Origin: Daedaleopsis sinensis
Lineage: Eukaryota > Basidiomycota > Agaricomycetes > Polyporales > Polyporaceae
Reading direction: 5' to 3'
NCBI GenBank assembly: GCA_033807695.1
Contig: CM066307.1
Location: 1,984,001-2,048,000 of the forward strand
DNA: 64,000 nucleotides
Part shown: in pieces, positions 33,382 to 45,008 of the stretch
Layout of the letters: each line of letters opens with the position of its first letter
Position numbering within the stretch: position 1 is the stretch's first letter
Translations under genes and position numbers: made by a program
Notes under the pieces: model-generated
Seen by the model: only the letters and a program-made list of their open reading frames with translations
What the model was told of the DNA's origin: nothing
The model's database searches: none

Positions 33382-34715
33382 TCAGTAAGGCTCGGGTATG
33401 AGCCTCCATACATATGCGTCTGTAGAGGACTGCTTCATGAGCGCCTTGATTTCCGTTAGTATACTCTTCAGGAAGTCTGTCGTCGTGTACTTTGGCTTCC
33501 ATCCAAGCAACCGACCCCGATCTGCCCGGCAGCGCGAGTTTGAGCCGTTGTACCACCCCCAGTACTCGTTTCCCCAGTACTTGACGAGCTCGTCGACGGT
33601 GAAGGGTGTCGGCTCCGCTTCGCCCGGTGCGGAGATGCCGAGTTCGACGAAAGCCTCGCCGATGGCCTTGCCGATGTCGTACCAGCTGTGCTCGCCGTTT
33701 GCGCCAAAATAGAGACCCTCCCAGCCGTGGCCGGTCTTGTCAGGATTGCTGACAATCGAGTCGAAGAGGAGGATGTACAGCTCCGCGACTATGCGAGCCG
33801 TATGTCAGTACAATTCTAAGTCCGCCTAGGAACGGTGCAGTAAACACTCACCATCGTCGATATGGACATCCTGCCAGCACGCCTTGCCTTTTCCTACCAT
33901 TCCAGCCCTCTTCCTGTCGATTGAAGCCTTGATTATTCCCGGGACCTGGACCGAGTGTGGGTTCGATACTCCGGCGTCGACGAGCGCGTGTTGCGCGATG
34001 CCATAGATTGTCGCCGGGAATACGATATGGGTGCGGGCATAGCCCTGCTCGTCTGCGTCGATGACCTGCAAGTCGACGTGACGGTGAACTGCTGTGGGAG
34101 GGATGGACCTGATCTGCTCGATGTTCAGGTCGCTGTAGATGGTGTCTGTCGCGTACTCGCCCCGTGCGTCGTCGGTCAGAACACCTGTGCCTGACTATAT
34201 GCGAGACATAGTTAGAGGAGTAGAATGCTAAGAACAGAATGTGCGACATACGGTGTGAATGAGGATAGGGAGGTCGCCAACTTTTGCGTGCCTGTCCTTC
34301 ATTCCGCTGAGGAGTGCTTTGATAAACGCCACGTCGTCCGAGTCCGCCTGGCCGTATGATTTCGTAACGAAAGCTTAGAGCATGAGGGCATAAGTAGATG
34401 AACTTCAACGCACGAGATGGAACACGACATGGGATTGCATCGCGAGGTCATGGATTTTGTCGAGCTCCTGGTGCGTCCCAGTGACAACGTTCACGTCGAA
34501 CTTCGACTTGAGAATGTTCGCCTTGTCGGTGTTGCGGACGAGCGCGGTAATCTCGAATGTGCCTGCGCTTGGGTGACTGAGCAGTTTAGCGAGGACCGCG
34601 CCGCCAATGTAGCCTGTGGGAAGATGCGTGAATAAGAGCCAGCTTGAGGATATCAGGGAGGGGTTATACCGGTCGCTCCGGTCAGAAAGATGGAGGTCTT
34701 GCCACCTTGAATCAT
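33382..34715 (-). CDS. Extended/atypical SDR (SDR4)
   Basis: It starts MIQGGKTSIFLTGATG at 34715, with intron 1 in the glycine motif as in all paralogues. It continues YIGGAVLAKLLSHPSAGTFE, ITALVRNTDKANILKSKF and SGTGVLTDDARGEYATDTIY. Next come VIDADEQGYARTHIVFPATI, AGMVGKGKACWQDVHIDDG and GHGWEGLYFGANGEHSWYDI. The C-terminus differs from the others: after FLKSILTEIKALMK it extends by about 16 residues (QSSTDAYVWRLIPEPY) to a TGA at 33384-33382. This extension suggests loss of the original stop. All exon frames are open. The substrate is unknown. Confidence 0.83.
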
Positions 34716-35618
34716 GTATTAAATGTTGAATGTTGATTCTAGTTCGGTGGGGGAATGTTGGTATGCAAATTGGAGCATATATACTAGCTTGCCCTGCAGC
34801 TGCTCTCACTTGAGTTTACATTTTGTCGTTCGATCCGTATCGTTCGATTCGGACAGAATGTGTGTTTCGGTAGCATACCTCCGAGTTGGTAATGACACTC
34901 GTCAACATACCCATGTAGAAACATCCAAGCTCCAGGCTTACTAGCAATTGTCGCAGTGGCACCTGAGAGCAAATGGAGATGCCCCATAGCCGTCACCTGT
35001 TCTTTACTAACACATTAACAGCCGAGCGCATGGTGGATCCTTATAAGTAAAACCTTTCAAACGTTCTGGTGTCGTGTTGATCACCTGCCTGAGATACTCA
35101 CGTTGGACCAAGATTCGGTTATGAAGGCTCTTCACCATCTTGCTAAGCCTAGTAGTCGATATACTGAGGATTCTCAGCCGGGAGACTTGGCAATAATAGC
35201 CTACAACAAGAATGAGTCAGTTGCTTGGTAACTAGTATAACAACTGAACGGAGACCCGTGAGTGAGAAATGGCATACTGGAACTACTTTGGCGATATTCT
35301 TTTCAACGCGGTAGACATCATGACCGCCGCAAAATTATCATCCATTGCCCAGAGAGTTTCCGAGTAGTACCGGATTGTAATCATACGGATAATGAGAGAT
35401 CCTGTGTCGGAGGTAGATTGTTCGAGTGGTGGAAGGGAGGGTATTCAACTGATCATGGGATGAGACCATCAGAGGGAGTGGTGGAGAGGGTAAGACTCAG
35501 CACATGTATAACTTATAAGCACCATAAGCGCCTAGTGACTTAATATTCGAATTCAGTATTAGCTTGACTTACAAACTACTACTGCATATGTATGTATCGA
35601 TGATCATTTCTAGTACTA
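34716..35618. other. Intergenic region between SDR4 and SDR5
   Basis: About 900 AT-richer bases hold the SDR4 promoter region. A 93-codon + strand frame at 35262-35543 shows no family motif and is not called as a gene. Confidence 0.5.
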
Positions 35619-36882
35619 CTACAGCTTGGCAAACGCCTCGACCTCCGGAAGTATGCTCTCGATGAAGTCCTTCTTGTTGTACTTCGGCGTCCACCCTATG
35701 GACCTAGCACGCTCTGCACGACAGCGCGAGTTCGAGCCGAACACCGAGCCCCATCGCACGCTTCCCCAGTAACTGATAAACTCGTCGGTGGTGAAGGGTG
35801 CTGGTGCAGCCTCGTCGGTGATTCCTAGCGTGACTAACGCCTCGCCGACAGCTTGGCTGATGTCATACCATGTGTGCTCGCCGTTCTCCCCGAAGTAGAA
35901 GCCCTCCCAGCCGTGGCCAATCTTATCCGGGCTGTTCAAGGCGGCGTCGACGAGTACAATGTACAAGTCCGCGACTGGAAGAAGCTTATTAGTATGCTCA
36001 GGTATGCGTATAAAGTCTAAGGAACGTACTGTCATTGATGTGCACATTCGGCCACATCGCTGCACCCTTCCCGACGACTCCGGCCCTCTTCCTCTTGAGC
36101 GAGGCTTTGATGACCAGCGGGACTTGCACAGAGTGCGGGTTTGACACCCCGGCATTGACCAGGGCGTGATTCGCGATCCCGTAGATGGTGGATGGCAGAA
36201 CGATGTGCGTGCGGACGTAGCCCTCCCTGTCCGCATCGACGATGAGCAGATCGACGGCGCGGTGCATCGCGGTTTCGGGGATTGACTTGATCTGATCGAC
36301 GTCGAGGTCATTGTAGATCGTTTCGGTTGCGTACTCGCCCCACGCGTTGTCTATGAGTACTCCGGTACCGGACTGCGTAACTGGTAAATGAGCTCTAGTG
36401 TATGTATCCTCAGTAAGACGACCCACGGTGTGTATAAGGATCGGAACGTCGCCGGTTCTTGTATGTCTATCCTTCAGACCACTGAGAAGCGCCTTCGTGA
36501 ACTGCTCATCGTCTGCGTCTGCCTGAGAGACCAAAATTCAGTCAATGTCCAAGCAACTTGAGATAATCTGTGACGCTCACAAGCTGGAGCACAACGTGAG
36601 ACTGCAAGGCGATATCATGAATCATCTGGAGCTCCTGAAGTGTTCCGACGACAACATTGACACCGAACTTCGACTCGAGAACTTTCGCCTTCTCAGCATT
36701 GCGGACGAGCACGGTGATATCGAACGAGTCTGCGTTGGGGTGGCTGAGCAGTTTGGCCAGAACGGCGCCACCAATGTAGCCTGAACAGAATGAGCTGGGT
36801 GGGGAGAGATGAGACTTCGAGCAATGGGAGTCATACCAGTAGCACCTGTGAGAAAGATAGAAGTTCTGCTGTCGCTAGCCAT
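35619..36882 (-). CDS. Extended/atypical SDR (SDR5)
   Basis: It starts MASDSRTSIFLTGATG at 36882 and keeps the same five-exon plan. Landmarks are YIGGAVLAKLLSHPNADSFD, ITVLVRNAEKAKVLESKFG, SGTGVLIDNAWGEYATETIY, VDADREGYVRTHIVLPSTIY, AGVVGKGAAMWPNVHIND and GHGWEGFYFGENGEHTWYDI. It ends ESILPEVEAFAKL. The last exon has a small rearranged segment (YWGSVRWGSVFGSNSRCRAE where others have EYGGWYNGSNSRCKAD). Exon frames are open, so the gene is probably functional. The substrate is unknown. Confidence 0.84.
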
Positions 36883-37712
36883 GGCCAAGCTTGAGTCTTG
36901 AGCTCGAGTTACGAACACTGTTGGATTGATAATGGGTATCCCCACATGTCCAGCGAGTATATAAGCACCTGTTGTTGCTAACTTGATAAGCACACTCGCT
37001 TTGTCACGAAATAACAGCTTACTACACGTCACTGCCTGCCATGATCTTGGTAACCTGACAACTCCATAGACCGTGTTCACCATTAACCACCGATTGTGAG
37101 CTGCACGTGGGCTACATCTCAGAGTCAAGAGTATACCACGGAAGACGCAGCAGTTAAGTGGCCGGTAGCAGTAGCCTGCTGTCACTACCACCGCGAAGAC
37201 CTGTCGAGATCGTGTACATGGTGAAGTTCAGACGCTTTCCGACTTGATTGGCAATACTGAACGTAGGTCAGCAGGACCTTACTAATAGCACTTCATCAAA
37301 CACCGCATATATCAGCAACATCGTAGAGAGACGTCGAGACAATGGAATGACGCTTACCGATATGTGTTGGTGAGCTGGCAACTTGAAGGGGAGGGGGTGC
37401 AACTCGTGCGTGTGGCGCCTATGGACTCGGAGCGCTGCTACGCCGAAGTTCTTACCACCGTAATCCTCGCTTATGCGCTTTCTAAGCTTCAAGGGTAACA
37501 TGCATCTATCTTGTATGTACCGTGAAGGTCATGATCCGTAATAGGATATATCATACAGCGTGAGTCGTTGGTCCGAGTCGATTCGTGAAGGAAACGTCAA
37601 TACTCCGATATGAACCATTTGGATTCATGCCAAGGCCTTCGAAGTATCATCAACTTATACTCTGCACTTGGAAGGATTTTTGATACCACTCACAGCCCAT
37701 CGCACCCATGAG
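36883..37712. other. Intergenic region between SDR5 and the DUF6533-like gene A
   Basis: No gene was recognised. It contains the SDR5 promoter and the 3' flank of the next - strand gene. Confidence 0.5.
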
Positions 37713-39505
37713 CTAGCACTCCGACTCTTTGCCATGAGACGGTCTAGATCCATTCTCATCCGAGTCGCATTGCTCCGAGTCGTTCTGTTCCACCAAGGCC
37801 TCGTCGGCACGCTCGGGAGGCTCCTCGGGCTCAAGATCATGTATCTGCCCGCCAAAGGCTGCAACCACATGTGTGCGACTAAATGTCGGTTGGCGCTGGA
37901 AGTTGGCATCCGAGACTTCTACCGTGTTCAGAGTGTCATCTCCATCCACGGTTTGTCGCAGTCGCGCGATGAACCGAGTCGTGAATATCGGGATAAGCCT
38001 GTATCGCCCATCAGCACCATGAAGTTGCAGTGGTCCACGAGATTAGGAACGCACGACTGGCTGAATGATGCGCCGAGACCTTTGGGTAACTACTTGCGCA
38101 GGTCATTGTGCGATTCGTCATACCAGAGGTGCTCTAAGCTTACAGCAAGTTCCTTAGAAGCCGTTAGTAATACGAACTTAGCGAGAGCAAGAGACAATCT
38201 CACAAAGGAGCCTAAAATCTCAAACGCGGCGAGGACAGCTAACATGCTGCAATGCAGGCGTCAGAACCTCAATCTCGCACGACAAGATTGCACGGCTCGC
38301 ACACGAAGTAGAGGGATCCTGTTATAGATGAGCCGTGAGAGCATGTAAGTAGAGATTCTGTCGGACACCTCACCATCCCGTAGCATAAGCGATGACAGAC
38401 GTGTCCGAGCTCCGTCCTTCAGATGAACACGATAGGTTTTCCATGTCTTCATGACCGTTAAGACCCAGCAGAGAAGCTCGAATGTGATACTGAACGCCGA
38501 CACAGCGACCGGAACTGCGCAAGGCGTTGAACTATCAATCAAAGCTCACTAGCCTAGACACAGACAACGGAGACACCCACTGTAAGCACTTTGCCTACCG
38601 AAGCCGATCCATACACGCTAGGTTAGCATGCGCTCCACTGGCGGATAAGCGAGCTCTAAGCCTATACGCACAGCGAGATGGACTTGGTCGATGGCAGCAG
38701 CGTAACGCAAGTAGGCATTGGCCATGGAGCTACCTGCACGGTTCCTCGAGGAAGGATAAACACCTAACATATAGTTATCAGACTAACAGCTCAGAGAGTA
38801 GTTCGATAAGCGTCACGCACGCTTCGGAAAGAGGAGGGAGCAATGAGGCCACCAATGAAGATAAAGCCTCCAATCCACCTGCTTTGCGGCCACCACAACG
38901 CTATGATACGGAGCGTTACGAATGCTGATGAAGGATACATCCGTGAGGACGCGTGGCATAACAAGGATATAAGAGGAGCTATACCTGAGACGAATACCGT
39001 TGCGGCTATTTGACTCGCGATACCGAGGAACAGGAGACCTCTGCAGCTGATTGTACCCACCACGGCATCGGGAACACGGATATCATCCATCAGAGGGGTT
39101 ACTCACGTTGATATCGTTAGATGAGGTCCTGAATATTTCGTGAAACGTACATCAGTCAGCAGGGTCGCTGCCGCTGAAAGGAAGGCATTGTAGCGTATCA
39201 GGACGATGAGGAGAGTGGGAAGTTTCCGGCGATGACGGTAGAAGAGTTGAACTTCATCACCAAACGTGAGGAAGAAGTCGTAGAAGAGTAGTGCTGTCGA
39301 GCGATCCGTTAAGACGAAGTTACAGCCATAAGGACAGACAGTACGCACATGCACTCGCGATCTGGACGTAGTTCTCCGCCACATAATACTTGACCTGCTC
39401 GGGATTCTGAAAGTATCCGCTATAGCCGCTTCAGCTCTCTATCCATGATGAATATGAAGATTTGAAGACAACTCACTTCCATAGGTCGTAATCGTAGCCA
39501 GACAT
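37713..39505 (-). CDS. DUF6533-like membrane protein A
   Basis: Many short exons give a multi-pass membrane protein of the basidiomycete DUF6533 type. The function is unknown and the location is presumably a cell membrane. The start MSGYDYDLW (39505) is followed by NPEQVKYYVAENYVQIASA and the family core LLFYDFFLTFGDEVQLFYRH, then LLIVLIRYNAFLSAAATL. Further hydrophobic exons read RGLLFLGIASQIAATV, FVTLRIIALWW and then VPVAVSAFSITFELLCWVLT before VMKTWKTYR. A segment joined across an intron reads GSLYFV-MLAVLAAFEILGSF. The tail is cytosolic-looking: FTTRFIARLRQ followed by an acidic stretch (PEEPPERADEALVEQND) and a stop at 37713. Exact exon borders in the middle are approximate. Its paralogue is gene B. 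Confidence 0.7.
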
Positions 39506-40808
39506 GATGGAAGGCCGAAGCCAGCCGGGGGGTGGATGGTTGTTTGTCAAATACCCCTGACCGAAGTCTTATACGTGAATCGTTGGGGTGCCGGTGACGT
39601 CAATTTCTCTGGAAATGTCCTGACAAGACATGGAAGAGGTTAGTGCGTGTACTCCGCTGACACACGTAATGCAGCCACTCCGGTCGGAGGAGGCGCGAAG
39701 AGCCGCAGAATCGCAAGACAGGGAGCAGTGAATGCGAGACGAATGCTATCGTTACGGCGGCCGCGGCACGGCCTTACGTACCGGAGCTATATGTTGAGTG
39801 TGCGCGAAGTTGAAGGCGCCTCGAGTGGTCAGATAGATTGCAGTAGTGCAGCCACCTGATCAATTCGTGCTGGGAAGCATTGACGGGTCCTATAACGCGG
39901 TACCCTGAACCTAATCGCTTTACAAAGGGCTGAAGGCGGCCCACCTACAATAGAAAATTTCTCCGTCAGCAGACATGTGCAAGACGTATGAGGTTCTAAA
40001 GGGGTGGTGCCCCCGAGGATGACTGGAAGGGGGCAAACCTTGACATAACCCATGAGCCTGGTTCTCAACCGAACTCCTAAGTTCGAAGTGGTCAAGAACT
40101 CCAGTCGAGGGAGACATGTATCATTTCTTGCTTTCGCGGGAGGCTAAGGCATGAAAACGAGGAGCTGGGTATCCAACGACTGTTTCAACAACTTTCCTAG
40201 TTAGGAAGAAGGTTTTTGCCCATCGTAAATTCGACGAATCTGTACGCAGCAAAAACGTATTCGCAGAACTTACCAGTCATCTTTGACCCATGGATGTAGA
40301 GTTGGGATCGTAAGGACGCAAGCGAAGTAGCCATCATGGTGGACAAGTTGACAATGAGCAATTCGGACGAAAAAGTTCAATGCCAGGCGGCCGCGCGTCG
40401 TGAGGCTTGTCAACGTGTCTATCTACTTTTGGTAATGTAGACGCTAGGGCCACGCCGGCCCGTGAGCTTCCACTCAGGCTCATCGTGACTCTGGGCTTAA
40501 GCTTACGCTTTAAGGCTAGTAATTGGCAGCTGCTGACCCAGCTAGAACCGGCAACAGAACCAGTGACAGCCTTTCCTGCATGGTAAAAGATGCTGGCACT
40601 GACTACGACTTCGCAAGCACTGCTCCCTACGGCAACGACTCGGACTCGTATCGGTACTAGCCGCCGGCGAGAGCTACTGCTGGTAGTAAAGCAGAAAACT
40701 ACCATAGCTGTATATACCCGGCACGTCAGAAAAACCGTGTAGCGACCGCCGCAGCTACAACCGAAATATTAGTATGTAACTGGATCACTGTCTCTAAGTT
40801 CGTTACTT
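39506..40808. other. Intergenic region between DUF6533-like genes A and B
   Basis: About 1.3 kb with no recognisable gene. The longest - strand open frame (near 40334-40705) has Ser/Val-rich biased composition and no motif. Confidence 0.5.
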
Positions 40809-42595
40809 TCACAAGCAGCGCTCGGAGAGCAGTGCGGGCACGGTATACCGTGAAGCGGTGACAGCGGGCGGTAGATCCTCTTCGTTCTCCAAGAGGTCGT
40901 CGGTTCCTGCGGGGTCGTTTCGAATATCGAACGTTCGACCAACAGCGGCAAACACTCGGTCCTGCAGCGATGTCGTATGTGCGTTCAGCTGAGATGTGTC
41001 CGTGGCCGCTGCATCCCGGTTGGTACTATCTGCTTGACGAAGGCGCGAGATGAAGCGCGTCGTAAAGATAGGAACAAACCTGATGACATTCAAACGAATG
41101 TTTGTTAGAGAGCACAACCTTGTAGATCTAAGATCAGATCCGACACATACGCCTGGCTGAGTCCCGCGCTGATGGCGTCAGGGAACTGATAGTCTGTTAG
41201 CATCGGATAGTGATGTGCATAATCGGAAACATTCACCTTGTCGACCTGGTAGGTGCCAGCGCGTTATTTAAGTAAGACGTCCGGTAGCGTCACCTTGCAT
41301 ATCGCGAATGACTCACGAGCGAACTTGTAATCTCGAAGGCAGATAGAATAACAACCATGCTGGGTATAAGGTCTGAGCATCGCACTACCCAACTCATATA
41401 CGCACAGTAGTTCTCTCACATGAAGTATATGGAACCTGTAGGACAAGAGGGCATGAGATTCCAGCAGGAACAATCAAATTGACGCTTACCGTCGCGGAGT
41501 AGAAGCGTTGATAGAGGAGTGTGAATCCCAAGAGCCCTGCCTTGGCGGTATGTGTCCCAAGTCTTGATCACCGTCAAGACCCAACAGACCAGCTCGAATG
41601 CAATCGTGTATGTTGAGGACACAAGGGGAACTACGAGTAGACTCAGCATACAGGGGAGGATACATTGATGATAGAATCTCACCGAAGTTTGCTCTAGTAT
41701 AGGAGAAGGTCGAAGTATCAGGTCATTGTGCTCGTGAATTATGGAGAAGCGATCGCACATTACAACTAAGAGACTGCTCTCTGAAGGCCGCATTACAATG
41801 CACGTAGGCATTGGCCAAGGCGGGGTCGCTATGTTACCCACATTGAGAAGGGATGCCTATCCGCTATCAGCCGTTCGTAGAATGCGAACCGTGATAAGCG
41901 ATACTCACTTACTCAAGCGAAGAGGGAGTAGCCAGTCCCATGATGAAGAGGGAAATAACGAGGATCTTGCTGCGAGAATACAACGCCCCGATGCGGAGCG
42001 CGACAAAAGCTGGTTCACGCAGGTATACGGTTGAGATTAACCTGCCAACATGAGGAAACATACGCACCGGAGATCATGTTCGCTGCTGCGAATTGACTGG
42101 CCACGTTGACTAGGAGTAGGCTTCGGCAGCTGAAACGCAGTGAGGATAATCAACATTTCGGGCTGTTGTATGGTATACGTACTCTGACACCGATAGATTG
42201 GGTCCTGATGTTTTGGTGATGCGTACATTGAGGAATAGGGTCGCCGCAGCAGATAATAGCGCACTATATCGGATGATGACGTAGAGGATCGTGGCGACTG
42301 TCCAGCGAGTATGATAGACGATCCGGACCTCGTCCCTCAACGTGAGGAAGTAGTCATAGAAGAGAAGACCTAAGAGTCTCATGAGCATATAGTTAGTCGA
42401 TGAGGAAGTTTCAGATACTCACACGGACTGACACATCGCAAGTACACATTTGAGTCCACATTATACGCATTGGAACCTGCGTCCTGGAATGCCTGACTGA
42501 GTGATGAATCCGCGCAGATATCAGCCAATCTGCAGTACTAGTTCAATACCGGAATTGATCACGTACTGCCATTGATCATGATCGTATTCTGACAT
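40809..42595 (-). CDS. DUF6533-like membrane protein B
   Basis: Tandem paralogue of gene A with the same exon plan. It starts MSEYDHDQW at 42595. The core is LLFYDYFLTLRDEVRIVYHT and TILYVIIRYSALLSAAATLF. Later exons read RSLLLVNVASQFAAANMIS, FVALRIGALYSRSKILVISL, YTIAFELVCWVLTVIKTWDT and a joined GSIYFI-MVVILSAFEITSSL. FPDAISAGLSQA is spliced to FVPIFTTRFISRLRQAD (72-base intron with a CTAAC branch). The C-terminal tail is polar and ends LLSERCL at 40809. An apparent TGA after SIYFM is removed by an intron that also exists in gene A, so the gene looks intact. Function is unknown. Confidence 0.7.
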
Positions 42596-45008
42596 TGTCA
42601 ACGAAGCTTGAGGATATCCGGGTGCTAAAGAATGCGAGGCGGCGCGTTGAGTCGGAAGGCTCGGTTGACACGCCGCGGTAGCTTCACTTTTTATCGCGCT
42701 CACATGAGGTCTGAAAAAAGTCAAGACAATGTGTGGAGCTAGGAGAATTCACAACGCCGACAGCGCAAAGTCGTCCGAGATATCGGCCTAGTACTAACAC
42801 CTTCAATACATTTTCAAACCGCAGCGAGGGTGTGCACTAGTGCGAGTACAGGGCGGAGTGCAATTCCATATTTTAACTCCACACATTGGCAAAAGTGGGC
42901 GAGTGGGATAGCTGTGGCAACTCTGTGGTGATCGTCCGCAAGGATGATGGCAAATGGGAACAAGTTGACATGGCGCTTAATGAGCGCCGCAGCCAAACTG
43001 TGACCCACCGGCATTTCCCGATGCACTGCGATGTACTATACCACTGGCAGGCCTGGTCTCGTACCCATCCGTCGTGGTAGTAGCTCGCACCCCATCACCA
43101 GACCAGATGGGTACGGGGCCATACCAGGCCCGGCTTTCGTTCTGCTCTGGAGATCAGTAGCCTCCCGGGCGCCGCTTTCACAAGCAGTCCTACTTCAAGT
43201 TACTCAGGATCGCCGTTGGCCGGGACGTTGATGTCCTCAAATTGTGCAGAGCTGAAGCGTACTACACTGCGGTCACCGCTGAAGGAAAACGTAGAGTCTA
43301 GGCAGGTTCTTGGGTCGACCGACACATCATGGTATTGAGATTTATCTTTATACTTCAGTGGAGTGTTTTCATCACTACTCATCGATCATCCAGGTGCCAG
43401 GTATCGTGGTTCAAGTTGGATTTGTCAGGACTCGGCATGCAAATCCCGACTTGGATGGAGCCCCCTGGCCGACGTGGCTGTCGTGAGAACACGATTCCGA
43501 ACTTTCCAACATACGTATACTGACTGGAGCTCAAAATGCCGAATATTGCCGAGTACAGTGCTCGGAGGGCATCCGGAGCTGCACGTATGTGTCAGAGCTT
43601 AATATTACAACGAAAACGTACGTGCGTTAGGCCGGCGAGCGACTGCTACTACTAGCTAGTAAGTACACGAGGTTCATCATCTTCGAGCACTGAACGCATC
43701 GCCCCAAAGCTCTTAGTAGACACCGTCGCCCTATCCAGGAACCGGTTGCAATCTTAACCTCTCCCCTACAAACCCAATCTCCCCGCCCTTGATGCCACTA
43801 CTACAGTCCCCCCTCGTTCCTGGCTTCCTCCCACTCCAGTCATCCTTGTCTAACGTTACGCTGCTTCTTCGTCCCGGGCCCGGGCTCGAGGACGGCCCTG
43901 TGGCTCGAGCCTCGCGTAGCAACCACTCCCCCGCCCTAATTCGAATTGCGCTTCGATTGGCCAGCTGCATGCCCCATCCGCAGGCCCGCCTTGTACTCCC
44001 AGCGGACAACGTGTTCTTCTGAATGTCCGCGGAGGTCGCGTGCGCAATGCATGGCCGAGCCCTGCACCTACCTCCATTTGGCATCTGTTGTAAGTATCTC
44101 TACAGCTTGCGCGCGCACTCCCTTGTCTTCCGTCCAACTCGTTCTCATACGAGCACTGGCCAAGCTGCGGCTGCACCCCCGGCACCCACCGCCTGGTGCG
44201 CCTCGCGCACCTGCCCGGCGTCGTTTCGTCTACACACGTTTTGTTGCGGAGCGGAGGTAGAGCGACCCGCAGGAAGAACTTTAACAAACAAGCTCCGCCG
44301 CGCCGGGCGTTCGCGCGCACAAGGTTTGCTCTTGTCCTCGAACACCGGGGAGCCTTCCATCGGAACTTGGGAGCTTCAGATCCCCCATGCCAGCTGTCGG
44401 ATTCTGGAAATCTGCTCGCGCGGGGCGATACCGCCGAGCACCGGTACAGCGTTCCGCGTAGCCAATTGCGATAGGTATGCTATGCATTGCACGATGCCGA
44501 CGCCGATGCCATGCCATGGGGAGGTGCATGCGTGCGGGGCGCGATGCAGAGCTTGTAGTACAACAGGAATAGCGTGAGATATAAGGTAGGAAATAGCGAC
44601 CATGCTGTGCATACCGAGGCCTCCCGGGATGAAGGCTGAAATGGAATTAGAAAATAAGGGGATGTGCGTGAGTGCAGAAGGAGAAGGGGAGTAGCCAGCA
44701 GACCCGTGTCGGTGCCAGCAGCGAGATGTAAAGTAAATGGGGAAGTAAGGAGAAAAAGTGGAGTCGCGAGAGGGGGACAGACAGTACAAGATTAGCCGTT
44801 AAAGATAATTAGATGCATGCGTGATGAGGACCGAGATGGGGATGGAGGAGCGAGGCAATGCCGATGAGGGATGGGATGATGATATGCACAGTCCGCGATG
44901 GGATTCACGTCGAACAAATGAGGAGAAGGGGGACATATCCGGATCCAGCAGTGTCCGTACGAACGAAGGCAGAATAAGTCACGTAATGAAAGGACGCCAG
45001 CGAGCATG
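42596..45008. other. 2.4-kb gene-poor region
   Basis: No supported gene was found. GC-rich open frames on both strands between 43730 and 44580 overlap each other and show no family motif. A purine-rich stretch at 44580-44790 lies near the 3' side of the kinase gene and may belong to its 3' UTR. Confidence 0.45.

Noticed and set aside
41416..41450. Premature stop (TGA) in DUF6533-like gene B after SIYFM
   Set aside because: A GTGAGA...ACCCAG intron removes it and rejoins FIMVVILSAFEI, and gene A has the matching intron.
42834..43231. Possible small gene on the + strand
   Set aside because: Two short overlapping frames without motif, splice support or upstream signals.
43731..44577. Overlapping 90-184 codon frames on both strands
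   Set aside because: They overlap each other, show no motif or splice logic and have the biased composition expected of GC-rich intergenic DNA.
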